A stretch of DNA of 64,000 bases from Astropecten irregularis (Eukaryota; Echinodermata; Asteroidea; Paxillosida; Astropectinidae), in the NCBI GenBank assembly GCA_963971285.1, contig OZ020255.1:16140931-16204930 (forward strand), in the 5' to 3' direction. Within the stretch, counting starts at the first letter, position 1, and each line of letters opens with the position of its first letter. The translations under genes were made by a program, and so were the position numbers. The notes under the pieces were generated by a model. It saw only the letters and a list, made by a program, of their open reading frames with translations, had not been told where the DNA came from and did not search any database. Below, piece by piece: positions 35,068 to 44,588 of the stretch.

Positions 35068-35474
35068 TAGGGCTGTAAGTTTACGAATAATTTTGTAACC
35101 GGTTACCCGTCTGTTTTTCGGTTACGATTACCGTACCCGTATAACAAAGAAAACAAAGAAGACAAAAAAGGGGTAATAATGGGTCTTTTAGGAACTTGCT
35201 TGACAACATTCTCTTGTCACAACATTTGGCAGTGATAGACAATTTAGACATGTAGCAAAATGTCTGGCCTTTGCTTTGCATAAGTCTGCTGGTCCAATTT
35301 TCAAAAGATACAATTTTGACATTTTTTTCTTTGTGAACACTAGATGTGTCTATGTTTCAAAAAGAAGAGGCCATTTAAAAAGATACTTTCCGATTAACCT
35401 AACTGAGAAAATGTACCCGGGTACCCTTTTGAACGGTCAGTTAACCGGTTAACCGGATACGAACTGCAGCCTTA
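35068..35474. mobile_element. Non-autonomous hAT-like element, 407 bp
   Basis: Ends TAGGGCTG and CAGCCTTA are inverted with one mismatch, and the next bases (GTAACCGGTTACCCG / GTTAACCGGTTAACCGG) repeat the symmetry. GTGCTTCG flanks both sides (35060-35067 and 35475-35482), an 8-bp duplication typical of hAT elements. No transposase. Confidence 0.8.
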
Positions 35475-35920
35475 GTGCTTCGTGCTGTAAATCTCAACAA
35501 ACGCCGAAGCACAAGCTTATTCCTCAAACTTACAAACTTCAAAAATCTGGGATGGGCAATCTCTGACTTGTGCAAAAGATCACAACAGACTGGTGCCCTG
35601 TTTTAAGGCCATGACCTTGGCCCTCTTAAGGTCACGTCCTCCACACACCTATACATCCACCACCCTGTGTGGTCTAGACATTGGTTGTGGACTGTGGTGG
35701 TACAAGGGTACCTAATGGGGTTATCCCATACAGTGCATACTCTGTTGGTTGTTTGTATTAAAATGGGTAGGTCTTGCTATGCGCCTCTGGTGTTTGGATG
35801 AATGAATACAAGCATTCAGTAAACCCACATGGGACATCTGATCAGCCAGTCTGCACTATGGAACACTGCATAATATTCTTTCTACTCAGCATGCAAGTAC
35901 ATGTACATTGTACAAGTATC
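35475..35920. other. No gene recognised
   Basis: Plain non-coding sequence. Confidence 0.5.
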
Positions 35921-36184
35921 CTATACACCGATCTGACGGCGCGACCATGGAGGTAGGAACACCTGCCATTACTGCAGTGTCCCCGCCCGCCTTTTTTCCA
36001 GCAACAAAAAAATGTACGTCCGCCGCGCTCTATATTGCAGGGTGTACGTCCCCTAATGATGGGAGGTACATCCTGCAATTATAGAGTGCGGCAGAGCGTA
36101 AATTCTTTTGTTGTCAAACAAAAGGCAGGTGGGGACACTGCAGTAATGGAGGACAGTATATTGTACCGTTGGATCGGTCTATAC
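35921..36184. mobile_element. Imperfect long hairpin element
   Basis: The outer ends CTATACACCGATCTGAC and GTTGGATCGGTCTATAC, then CATTACTGCAGTGTCCCC / GGGGACACTGCAGTAATG, then CGCTCTATATTGCAGG / CCTGCAATTATAGAGTGCG, pair in order. The predicted fold uses nearly the whole element. ORFs crossing it are by-products. Confidence 0.75.
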
Positions 36185-36763
36185 ATGTACATGTACATTC
36201 AAATATGTAGGCTACATGTACTGTACATACAGTATGTAATCATATGTAGTTTGCTTCTGATGGGAAACATGGCCCTTCTACGCCACGGATACTTCAAGTT
36301 CAATTCTTCAAATAAAAAAAGGGAAAACTATGCATTTTTTTTGGACAGGGGTAAAAACTGCCATTGTATATTATCATTTGCAAATAACCAGTATAATTTC
36401 TGAAACATGAATTAGGTTTTAAAGTGAAGTCCAACACACACACAAATGAAGAAATTTTAACAATTTACACTGTATAATGTGAGATTGTGAGTATAAAACA
36501 CGTCAATGGACATTTGTCAAAACGGTAAGATGATGTCACATTTAATATTGTGCCGCTCTCGCATACAGGTCAGACAGACGAAGGAAGCTCATTGGCTGGT
36601 CCTGTGCAACCCATGTCTGCATTTGTAAATAGCTAGCATTTTTTATCTGTTCATCATTTTGCCTCAAGGATGTTGTTTCTATGCCAACAATGAAAAATGT
36701 TAATATATTACATCTGGAGTAGAGTCTACTGGTGTAAATCTGTAATCCTCCAACGCTGTATGC
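36185..36763. other. No gene recognised
   Basis: Plain non-coding sequence. Confidence 0.5.
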
Positions 36764-36894
36764 TGCGTTCGTGGACATCAGTCCATCCTGGTCAGTCTGG
36801 TACCCAGACCCAACTGATGAAAAGTCGTATTTAGGCGAGATACTTTACTGTAGAAGCTGGGTACCAGACTAACAAGAATGAACTAATGTCCACG
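36764..36894. mobile_element. Short hairpin element (GCGTTCGTGGACAT ends)
   Basis: GCGTTCGTGGACATCAGT faces ACTAATGTCCACGAACGC, with AGTCTGGTACCCAG facing CTGGGTACCAGACT inside. Confidence 0.75.
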
Positions 36895-38006
36895 AACGCC
36901 ATGTAGGCATTAGCATGAATTTAGATTAGCAATTCCATACATTGTCAATTTGTGGTTAGGCCGAACAATTACAGATTAAGCAAGATACTGATCACTGTAT
37001 CCTTTTAGAATTCAGTTCTTCAGTTCCTGACAAACAAAGCCATCGCAAAAATCGTTCCTCCAGACTCCAGTAAAAATAGCAACAAATGTTTGTCAATGAC
37101 AACATGAAATTTTTCTGTCAGTTGTTTCACAGACATTATGGTAACGGTGTACAAGCAGGTCCGATAAAAAAGGGAATAAAAACAACTTAATAGTTTCTAC
37201 TGTTCCAAAATGATACTTTTTACTTTCAGCAAATGTTCCTGAGTCCTTAAATTCCCAGATAGAAGAATTTTGTGCAACATTTCAGAATAAAAATATAATT
37301 TTCTTACCTGTTTGTTACAAATTTCAAAACAGCCCATCGGCCATTTTGTCTGGTCTGGCTAGTCAAGTTTAGTCTGGTACCTACAACCAACGTATTGAAA
37401 GTCCACACAATGACAGCAGACACTAGACCATATTTTCGTCTGCGCGTCTGCGGCCGTTACGTGCGTTCATTACCGTTTTTACCCCATATTTTCCCTCAAA
37501 AATCAAAGCCCTGCCCTCTTTCCACAAATTTAACCTTGTTGATGTCATTGAAGAGGACACCACGAACGTATATTTAGGTAAGTTTCTTTATAAAAAGTTG
37601 TTTTATTCCCTTTACAGGTATCGGACATGCTTGTAAACCATTACCGGCCTGGGGTAGGCCTAATGTCTGAATGTTAATTTTCACAGTCCGACAGTGACAG
37701 TGAGTTATTATTTTGCATCAAAATGACCAATAACGATCTTCCCATACTTGTTAGACTCATAGAAAAATTCGTATTATTCTAAAATGTCATGTAAAATGTC
37801 GCTGAACTGATGAAAAGTGCTTCACAAAGTTTGAAGCAACAAGTTGTGAATGCTGAATGACAAACAGTCAACAGCCGTTCAACAGTCAACTGAACTAACG
37901 TTAGAGCACAGACCACAACGAACGTGTACAAGGCAAACTTGACTTCGCCACAAAAACCCAGCAAAAAATCACATCGCAAAATTTGACAACTGAAAAATAT
38001 ACATAC
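36895..38006. other. No coding exon recognised
   Basis: A CG-containing stretch near 37.43-37.48 kb and a GTAAGT after 37575 could be part of an untranslated exon. The hydrophobic minus-strand ORF at 37.8-38.1 kb starts from a non-ATG codon and has no family similarity. Confidence 0.4.
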
Positions 38007-38250
38007 CAAGCCTTCGATAGCAGTAATAAGCAGTATATATCCAAGATCTGCGGTGGAAAGTGTGAAAAAGACGAGAAAACGTAATAAATTCCTCAATCAA
38101 AATCCGACATGCCCACTGTGTATGTGTGTGAAGTGTAGTCCTATAGCAAGCTAGCTGTACACACACACCGTACTGACCATGGCTGGTTTCCACGTTCTGG
38201 ATCGAATAATCAATTAAAGATTCAACGGCGCGGACCAGTGATTGGTTGAG
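38007..38250 (-). promoter_or_regulatory. Candidate minus-strand promoter and untranslated first exon
   Basis: On the minus strand CAACCAATCACTGG (a CCAAT box) and a CG-richer stretch (GTCCGCGCCGTTG) precede about 200 bp that end in a good donor, GGCTTG|GTATGT. The phosphatase start exon at 15.5 kb has an acceptor and therefore needs an upstream exon; this is a possible source, but nothing in the sequence proves the link. Confidence 0.25.
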
Positions 38251-38751
38251 ATACGGGGATCTTCAAAGGACACATAAAATAACTAAACTTTGTCCTTATT
38301 CGTCTTTAATTCTATATCAGATTGAAAAATAAATATACTTACTTGTTTCAGTTCTTGGAGGATCCTACTTAAGTTTATTTGAAAATCTGAAAATGTCGTT
38401 TAAATGAGCTGTCTTGGGAGAAAAGGAGATAATAATTATTTCGTAAGGAACTAAGGTCACATTTTAGTCTAACAATAAAGAGGGCGCTATTTAAAATTAT
38501 TTGTAACACATTTCCGGGTTTGATGTTTACAGTATCTGTCACATGGATTATATATACTTCATGAACTAATGATGAAAAATTGTAACTTTGTAAGATCTCC
38601 GTCACCAATTTTTGACCGATCATACAAGTATATAGCATTCCCGTGATAAACATGCACACCTTGCTACAAACAATCTCATCTAACATAATTTTTTAATTTC
38701 CATCAAAAATGTTTCTGTCAAAAAGTTGTTTATAAAAATAATGTTTAAATT

Positions 38752-38985
38752 TCAGGTCATTATTTTGGCTGATGATGGTTTGCTGCAGCAGTTTATATTA
38801 TTACTTGAATTGAAAAAAGTTGTTTAGTTTAGTTTTTACCTTTGAGGAAGATCCTGCTAGGATCGAAACGACAAGCCTTCATAATTCCATGCATCATTTA
38901 CCAAATTTAATTAAATTAAAAAAAACCCTTAAAATTTAAGTTAATATGAACTGCTGCAAGCTGCTCATCAGCCAAAATAATGACC
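38752..38985. mobile_element. Family G element
   Basis: TTATTTTGGCTGATGATGGT and AAGATCCTGCTAGGATCG, followed by the inverted arm GCTGCTCATCAGCCAAAATA. Another fragment lies at about 39423-39478. Confidence 0.65.
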
Positions 38986-39659
38986 AAATGTTGTTTATTT
39001 ATTAAAACAAATGGGCAGATGCACATTAAAAACCATATAACTAAGTAGACAATTAGATATAATAAAAATTTGCAGGTTCACGTTATATTGTTTATTAATA
39101 ACAATAATAATAATAATCACATTTATAAAGCGCCTTTTACAAAATGATACAAAGCCATTTTGTTTATTTGATCATACATTTGCTTAAAACTTTTTTAAAT
39201 CGCGACTTTTCCAATTTTGCCCTCACAAGGACAACAGGACAATAGAACATTATATTTAAAAATGATTTTTTTATTCCTTAAAGGGCCCAATTTGTTGGCA
39301 ATTGACATCTCAGCTACTTGAAGTTTAATATCATATTATTACTCACACCATCAACCCATTGCTACTCTTCTGAGAAAGAAAACCACACTTGAGCTCAGAA
39401 AAAAATATTATCCATGGATTATTTCAGGTCATTTTGGCTGATGAGCAGTTTGCAGCAGTTTATTTGAATATTACTTGAAATGAAATAAAAGTAAACGTCC
39501 AAACTGCACTTTTAATGCAAGATTCTGACTGAAATGGATAAATCATGATTATTACAAACCGTCCAATTTTACCTTTAAAAGCCCTCCAACCAAATCAAAA
39601 CAATCAACAGTGCCTTGACCCCGCTGGGAAACTACTATCATAAACATAAACAGGTCACC
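38986..39659. other. No gene recognised; family G fragment
   Basis: Contains AATAATAATAAT microsatellite near 39105 and a family G arm near 39.45 kb. Confidence 0.5.
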
Positions 39660-39904
39660 TGACACAGCGGTAGATGTCGTGGCGCGATCACATGATAGTG
39701 CTTTACCTTTGTTGATTGGCTGAAAGTCATGGTCTCATAATACACGCAGGCGCAGTGTCATCGTGACCTCGATCGATTGACCTCATACGTGTGAGGAACT
39801 CAAAACAGCCGATCGTGCGAAAAGATAGTTCATGGTTATTTTGCCGCACTCTGGAAGTGATATTCGTGGGTGCAAAGTCTCGATGTGGAGGGGGAACAGA
39901 CACG
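39660..39904 (+). promoter_or_regulatory. Candidate INSIG promoter and untranslated first exon
   Basis: The stretch is richer in CG than its surroundings and carries an E-box-like TCACATGA (39688-39695), an inverted CCAAT box ATTGG (39715-39719) and a possible donor CACG|GTAGGT at 39905. In vertebrates INSIG genes respond to SREBP, which binds E-box or sterol elements beside NF-Y CCAAT sites. A similar arrangement here is suggestive only, and no canonical sterol element was seen. Confidence 0.35.
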
Positions 39905-40447
39905 GTAGGTTATAGAGAAAGGCATGCGTTTCTATGAGCCGGTAAAGTGTGTAGATTTGGTGCGTTTTGGTTTACAATTTCTTTTACTCTTCTGTGTTTT
40001 GTGTGTAGGTACGTGATCAAACCTTTCATTCACAGTCGTACGGTGTAGCGTATCGCTATGGCATGTGTATAGTGTAGTGACAAGGACATGTCATTCTATC
40101 AATCTACGTTACTCCGTTAGGCTCAATATGCTTATTGATTGCTGTGCTGACATATTGTCATGTTCATCCGCTGAACCTTCGGCAGAATGTTATTTGTCTG
40201 ATTTAGCTGAACTAACACCGAAATGGAGTGAATTTTAGCCTTTATTTTTAGGAAGTGTATATTTTGCCATCACTGTCAGTGTCATGCATTCTTCTCGTTG
40301 ACCATGCCGGTGTCATGCCAAAAGGTGTGCGTTGCCAAATAGTGTCCGCGGAGCATGCGCAGTGAAGCCTGGACACTTTTTGGCATAGGCCTATTTACAT
40401 TGCGCAGGTTGAAAGATTGCGCTCAAGATTTAGGCCTATACTGTTTT

Positions 40448-40562
40448 TAAGTTCGGGACCCCACTGTGTTTTTATCACATCATACATGCACAGCGTGCAC
40501 AATGGAACATATTCATGGTCGTTGCAGCGTGTGATAAAAAGACAGAGTGGTCCCGAACTTTA
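40448..40562. mobile_element. Short hairpin element in INSIG 5' intron
   Basis: AAGTTCGGGACCCCACTGTG faces GAGTGGTCCCGAACTT, with TTTTTATCACA facing TGTGATAAAAA. Confidence 0.7.
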
Positions 40563-40765
40563 CAATTGCCATACTTTTTACTTGTTGATGTAATTAATGT
40601 CTTCCTTGAATTGCTGTTCTCTGCCAGGCTGTTTGATGAAAAAGTACTTTTAATTTCACTGACACCGTTCTTGGGCTCCCACTTCTAATGTCATTTCCAA
40701 AATCATGTTAACTACACACAATGTAAAATGTATGAATTACGTGAATGTGCATAATACATATGGAA

Positions 40766-40906
40766 TCAAGGGCATGTTCGTTTAGCTTCCACGAGTCAAC
40801 GCCAGTCAACCTTGTCCCCCACACTCTTGCCTGTTTTTGCGTAGTTTACGCGACCATTCCCAGGTCAGGGCTGCCCCTATTGAAGCTAAACGAATGCACC
40901 CCTACT
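40766..40906. mobile_element. Short hairpin element, GGGTGCATTCGTTTAGC family
   Basis: Left end AAGGGCATGTTCGTTTAGC faces right end GCTAAACGAATGCACCCC. A related element lies at 50645-50773. Confidence 0.7.
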
Positions 40907-41023
40907 AAGAGTATCTTGTACCACACAATTTGATTGTATGCATTTATAGTTGCAGTGTTATTAAGATGTCATTATCTGACCTTACGTGTATTTTATTATG
41001 TATGCATTTTCCTATTGTTACAG

Positions 41024-41427
41024 GAATGAGTCTACGTCATTGACCTCAGGTTGACCCCAGAAGCTTCACGTCCTACCAGCATCTTCCATGCATGACTGGC
41101 TGCAGACTGCTATTTAACATGATCCACTGCAACATATGTACAATGGAGTTTCGACGGCAACAGGATTGGCAAGCCGCTTGGAATCTATGATTGTCGCAGG
41201 CACACAAACTACTCATAATTTACTAACTGTAAGCAAATTGCTTACATGTGTCTTGCTTGGTAACCGAGTTGACTGTGAATTTTCTCATACAAGCTGTTAT
41301 ATGCTTGACCACAAACAGTGTGTCATCAACTCGTAGTTCAGCCTTTATTGGCCGTAGTCCGTCAGTTTCCGGTAAAAGTCTCAAATTTTATGCGTCAGAG
41401 TTAAAAACGTGATCACAACCGGGAACT
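41024..41427 (+). other. INSIG 5' untranslated sequence (candidate) with upstream ATGs
   Basis: A splice acceptor (CCTATTGTTACAG) ends at 41023 and nothing interrupts the path from there to the INSIG start codon, so this is probably untranslated exon sequence. It contains several upstream ATGs, including a 66-codon reading frame from 41136 to 41336 in another frame. Such leaders usually lower translation; whether that happens here is unknown. Confidence 0.45.
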
Positions 41428-41623
41428 ATGTATGCCAAGATGTCCAATAACATACTGAGTACGGTCCGTCGGTCCGTGGTGCTGTACCTGATCGGTGTGT
41501 GCCTAGCTCTCATACTACATCTGCTACAGATCCAACGTAATGTAACATTGTTCCCTGTGGAAGTGATCGGGAGTCTTATGAAGTCCGATTGGTGGGTGCC
41601 TCCAGTATGTGGAGCTGCTGCAG
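41428..41623 (+). CDS. INSIG: INSIG coding exon 1
   Basis: Encodes the short N terminus and first membrane segment ([19 protein letters not shown]) and ends CTGCTGCAG|GTATGT in phase 1. The split codon GTG gives [10 protein letters not shown], matching vertebrate AAVVGLLYP/SAVIGLLYP. Confidence 0.93.
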
Positions 41624-44588
41624 GTATGTGGAATCAATCGGTTATTGTAATCCATCCAAGAAAATAAATCCCAGCATGGGCAGTGCCAAATATCTATCAG
41701 ATGGCTTCAACAACATGGAATATGCAAATCCTAAATAAAGTGCTTGGAGTTATAAGAGCCCTGACGTTTCGATCCTATCAGGGGCCAATTTCATGGAGCT
41801 GCTAAGCACAAATATTTGCTTAGCACAAAAATGTCTTGCCCAATCATACAAACCGCCATTAAAAATTCTATTTGGTATTTATGGTCAGTGAACAACATCC
41901 ACAGAACAATAACAAGCGATATATACACAACACTTGGAAATTTGGTTGCTAACCCTGTTTTTATTAAGACAGAAATGTCATGCTTGGTAAATTGTTGTGC
42001 TAAGCAGGATCAAGGCTAGCCTTGTATAAAGATCCTGCTAGGATTGAAACGTCCTAGTAGGATGCTTTCATTTACTAACAAGGTATCGCTTTCTTGTTTT
42101 GCAGTGATTGTGGGACTGCTGTATCCCTGCATCGACAAGCGTCTAGGGAAATTCCCCTGTTACAAAGTGGAATGGTCTAATGTCATGAGATGTCTAGCCG
42201 TGTTCGTGGGCATCAACCACGCATCTGCTGTATCCTTTTATACAAATTCTGAATCATTTAACATCTTATACGATTGCCACCGGCTCAGAAAATAATCCCA
42301 GTCGTGGTGGAGGAAAAGACTTGAGTTTGGAAGCAGCAACGTGACACAGGGTTGATTTCACCAAACTCTTCGTAACTTACAATCAATCGTAGGAATGTTG
42401 ATGCATTGAAGCCCTACGATGGGTTATCCTTCGTAACTCGAGTTATGTTTGATAGTAGGGCTTTGTGAAATCGACCCATGGTTACCCCTAGTACTTGTTG
42501 TGATTTAGTGGCACTGCTAAGTGCCATGACCACATACAAAGGCCTGACATCTCCCATTGTTGTTGCAAGCCTTTGTGGATGTTCACATGACTCTGCACAA
42601 TAATTTGTCAAGATGGGAATTTCCAGCGATGAGAAATGGCTGCCCTGACCTGTGACCTTTTCATCAGATGACGTTGCACTTCATCACACACATTGTACAT
42701 GTAGCTATGTGAAGGTATTGAAAAAATGACATGTATTATGAAGCTATTAGGACTGAACAATGATAGTAATCTGTATTCAAGGTTAATAATGGGCCTTATT
42801 CATGGCGCAACAATTTTGTCACCTACTTGTATACCCTTCGGATAACACCAATTTTAAAAAGAAAATGGGTACCAGACTATTTTGAATCCAAGCCTCAGTT
42901 TGATTGCTGCACAGCTTCAAATGCAGGATGGATTCACCGTGAATAAGGTCTATATCCGCAGCTGGACTTCATGAAAACAAAAAAATATGCATTTCATTTC
43001 CTTGACTGTTTTGGTGAACCGCAGAAAATTGATTTTGCAAACAACCTGCAGTTCTCCCTGACACTGGCTGCGATGTCCATCGGACTATGGTGGCTGTTTG
43101 ACCGGTCAAGGACCGGCTTTGGCCTGGCCCTTATTGTGTCCTTCCTGGCAACGGTGGTCACTCAGTTGCTGGTCTACAAAGGATTTTACAGGTGGGTAGT
43201 AAAATGAAGGAATGAAGGTCAGGGTGGGTAGTAAAATAAAGGTCAGGGGCCGATTTCACTAAAGTTGTATTTTGTGATCATTGCTATGACACTTTATATG
43301 AGATGGCTACTTTACGATCGATTCTCTGTTTAGTGATGGATTTGGGCTTTAAAGATGATCGTAAAGCATTAGTGAAATCGGCCCCTGGTTTGCTGTAACA
43401 TTGACTAGGTAGCTGTGTAGAATGTGCACCAACAACAATCTATTCTATTGCAGTATGGTGTCCTTAGATTCAAATGCACCTTTGTCCATGCATTACCTGT
43501 GCTTACACTTGTAATCCAAAGTGTTCAGATTCGTTGAATGTGAAACAAACAAAAATCTTATTTTGTGAAGAAGTTCATAAAGGGCATCCTTAAAGGTACT
43601 ATCATACTTTGGTAACATACCGAAACAAAAATCTCCACAGATTAACCTATAACTTACAGGGTATTAAAGACGGTAACGGTTGAAACATACTGTGACATTT
43701 TTTCTGCCTGAAATGCTGTATTTATCCAGAAAAGAGTAAAAACCAAACACCAAGACATTTTTTATCTTGGGAAGATCAAAAATGTACCAGCTATTCCCTC
43801 ACAATTTGGCACAACAATTGCAACGGTTTTTCGTCACTTTCTACTGTTTTCGATATCATGAGCTGAAAATTTCACAGGTTTGTTTTTATTCCATTACAAA
43901 TCAAATTATGAGCAACCTGCAGCTGCTCTGTCGTACATGCCCTTTAACCTCACATGTTGTTTTGTGTTTGCATCTTAGTTACACTGAGCCTGATTTCCTG
44001 TATGTACGTTCCTGGATTCCATGTGTCTTCTTCTCTGGAGGCGTTACCATGGGAAACATTGGTCGCCAGCTGGCAGTGGTAAGCCCTACTTCTACATCAT
44101 CAAATCAAATGTTACAAACCAAAATGACTAAAATGAAACTGAAATATCTGGAGGGATTCTGTGATAGAGGAACTGACCCCATGGTACCAGGTCAGTGATC
44201 AGGGGCATCATGGCAGTGACCAGGGGTACTGAGGCAGATACTAAGGGTACCAATGCAATGAGTGGCCAGGGGTACCAAGGCAGTGAGTAAGGGCACCAAG
44301 GTTATGAACAAGGGGAACAATGCAATCACCAGGGGCACCAAGGCAATGGCTAGGAGTACTGAGGCAGTGACTAGGGGCACCAAAGGAGTTAGTAAGGGCA
44401 CCAAGGTAATGACCAGGGGCATCAAGGCAGTGACCACCACACACACAGCACTATAAACGAAACAACCTCAGAAAAGGATCAAAATTTGCAGAATGAAAAC
44501 ATTCCACGAAGACATAGATCGTTTGTCCAACCTGACATGTTTCCACTTTGTTTCACAGTATGAGATGGAAAAGGAGCACAAGTTATGA
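41428..44588 (+). CDS. INSIG: INSIG (insulin-induced gene) ER sterol-regulatory protein, complete coding region in five exons
   Basis: Join of 41428-41623, 42105-42229, 43025-43191, 43979-44078 and 44559-44588: 618 bp, 205 residues. INSIG proteins are multi-pass ER membrane proteins that retain SCAP-SREBP and promote sterol-triggered degradation of HMG-CoA reductase. Hallmarks seen: [12 protein letters not shown] (32-43), WWVPP (55-59), GLLYPCID (69-76), [10 protein letters not shown] (98-107), LWWLFDRSR (128-136), QLLVY (154-158), [12 protein letters not shown] (167-178) and GNIGRQLA (188-195). Asp133 in DRSR matches the Asp of human INSIG1 (D205) needed for SCAP binding. Human INSIG2 has 225 residues and INSIG1 277; the difference is mainly the N terminus. 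The tail YEMEKEHKL recalls INSIG2 (YECKVIAEK) but lacks its Cys. An in-frame stop at 41410 fixes the start. Confidence 0.95.
41735..42062. mobile_element. Family G element in INSIG intron 1, split by family E
   Basis: GTGCTTGGAGTTATAAGAGC and GTTTCGATCCTATCAG lie left, and AAGATCCTGCTAGGATTGAA right, of a family E copy. It ends about 40 bp before the exon 2 acceptor. Confidence 0.7.
41781..42020. mobile_element. Family E hairpin nested in family G
   Basis: Starts GGGGCCAATTTCATGGAGCT; ends TTGTGCTAAGCAGGATCAAG with a damaged right tip. It sits inside the central GATCCTAGCAGGATC module of family G, so E inserted after G. Confidence 0.75.
42105..42229 (+). CDS. INSIG: INSIG coding exon 2
   Basis: Acceptor TTCTTGTTTTGCAG, donor ATCTGCT|GTATCC (a weaker donor). 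Encodes [15 protein letters not shown] through [10 protein letters not shown]. The Lys pair ubiquitinated in human INSIG1 (HKFKREW) reads CYKVEW here, so only the second Lys is kept. Confidence 0.93.
42349..42477. mobile_element. Full-length family C hairpin in INSIG intron 2
   Basis: GGGTTGATTTCACCAAACTC at the left and GGGCTTTGTGAAATCGACCC at the right, with the interior CCTACGATGGGTTATCCTTC typical of the family. Confidence 0.75.
43025..43191 (+). CDS. INSIG: INSIG coding exon 3
   Basis: Acceptor GAACCGCAG, donor TTTTACAG|GTGGGT. Encodes [32 protein letters not shown] and [10 protein letters not shown]. Contains the conserved Asp of the DRSR loop. Confidence 0.94.
43246..43385. mobile_element. 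Family D hairpin in INSIG intron 3
   Basis: GGGGCCGATTTCACTAAAGT faces CATTAGTGAAATCGGCCCC. Preceded by a short tandem duplication of GGGTGGGTAGTAAAAT after exon 3. Confidence 0.8.
43592..43945. mobile_element. Family H element in INSIG intron 3
   Basis: Starts AAAGGTACTATCATACTTTG and carries GCTGTATTTATCCAGAAAAG and TTTTTATCTTGGGAAGATCA. The right end near CCCTTTAA is worn. Confidence 0.7.
43979..44078 (+). CDS. INSIG: INSIG coding exon 4
   Basis: Acceptor TTTGCATCTTAG, donor GCAGTG|GTAAGC. Encodes [20 protein letters not shown] and [10 protein letters not shown] family H hairpin ends only about 34 bp upstream of the acceptor. Confidence 0.94.
44189..44441. repeat. 21-bp minisatellite in INSIG intron 4, about 12 copies
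   Basis: Units such as AGGGGCACCAAGGCAGTGAC repeat every 21 bp (one is 25). Because 21 is a multiple of 3, several frames stay open and mimic ORFs (repeating Gly-Thr-Lys-Ala-like or Leu-Val-Pro-Leu patterns). It is spliced out with intron 4. Confidence 0.9.
44559..44588 (+). CDS. INSIG: INSIG coding exon 5 with stop codon
   Basis: Acceptor CTTTGTTTCACAG; encodes YEMEKEHKL then TGA. The short exon is supported by phase 0 joining and by the YE start shared with the human INSIG2 tail. Confidence 0.85.
   Translation, partial: YEMEKEHKL

Noticed and set aside
36035-36403. 122-codon plus-strand ORF
   Set aside because: Starts inside the right arm of the 35.9-36.2 kb hairpin and runs into AT-rich DNA; no family match.
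37779-38096. Hydrophobic 105-codon minus-strand ORF
   Set aside because: Starts at TTG, not ATG, crosses a plausible donor at 38006 and has no recognisable family; more likely an untranslated exon plus intron.
43767-44198. 143-codon plus-strand ORF
   Set aside because: It is INSIG exon 4 read through with intron sequence on both sides, including part of a family H element.
44192-44456. Overlapping ORFs with repeated PLVIALVPL or RGTKAM
   Set aside because: Products of the 21-bp minisatellite in INSIG intron 4.
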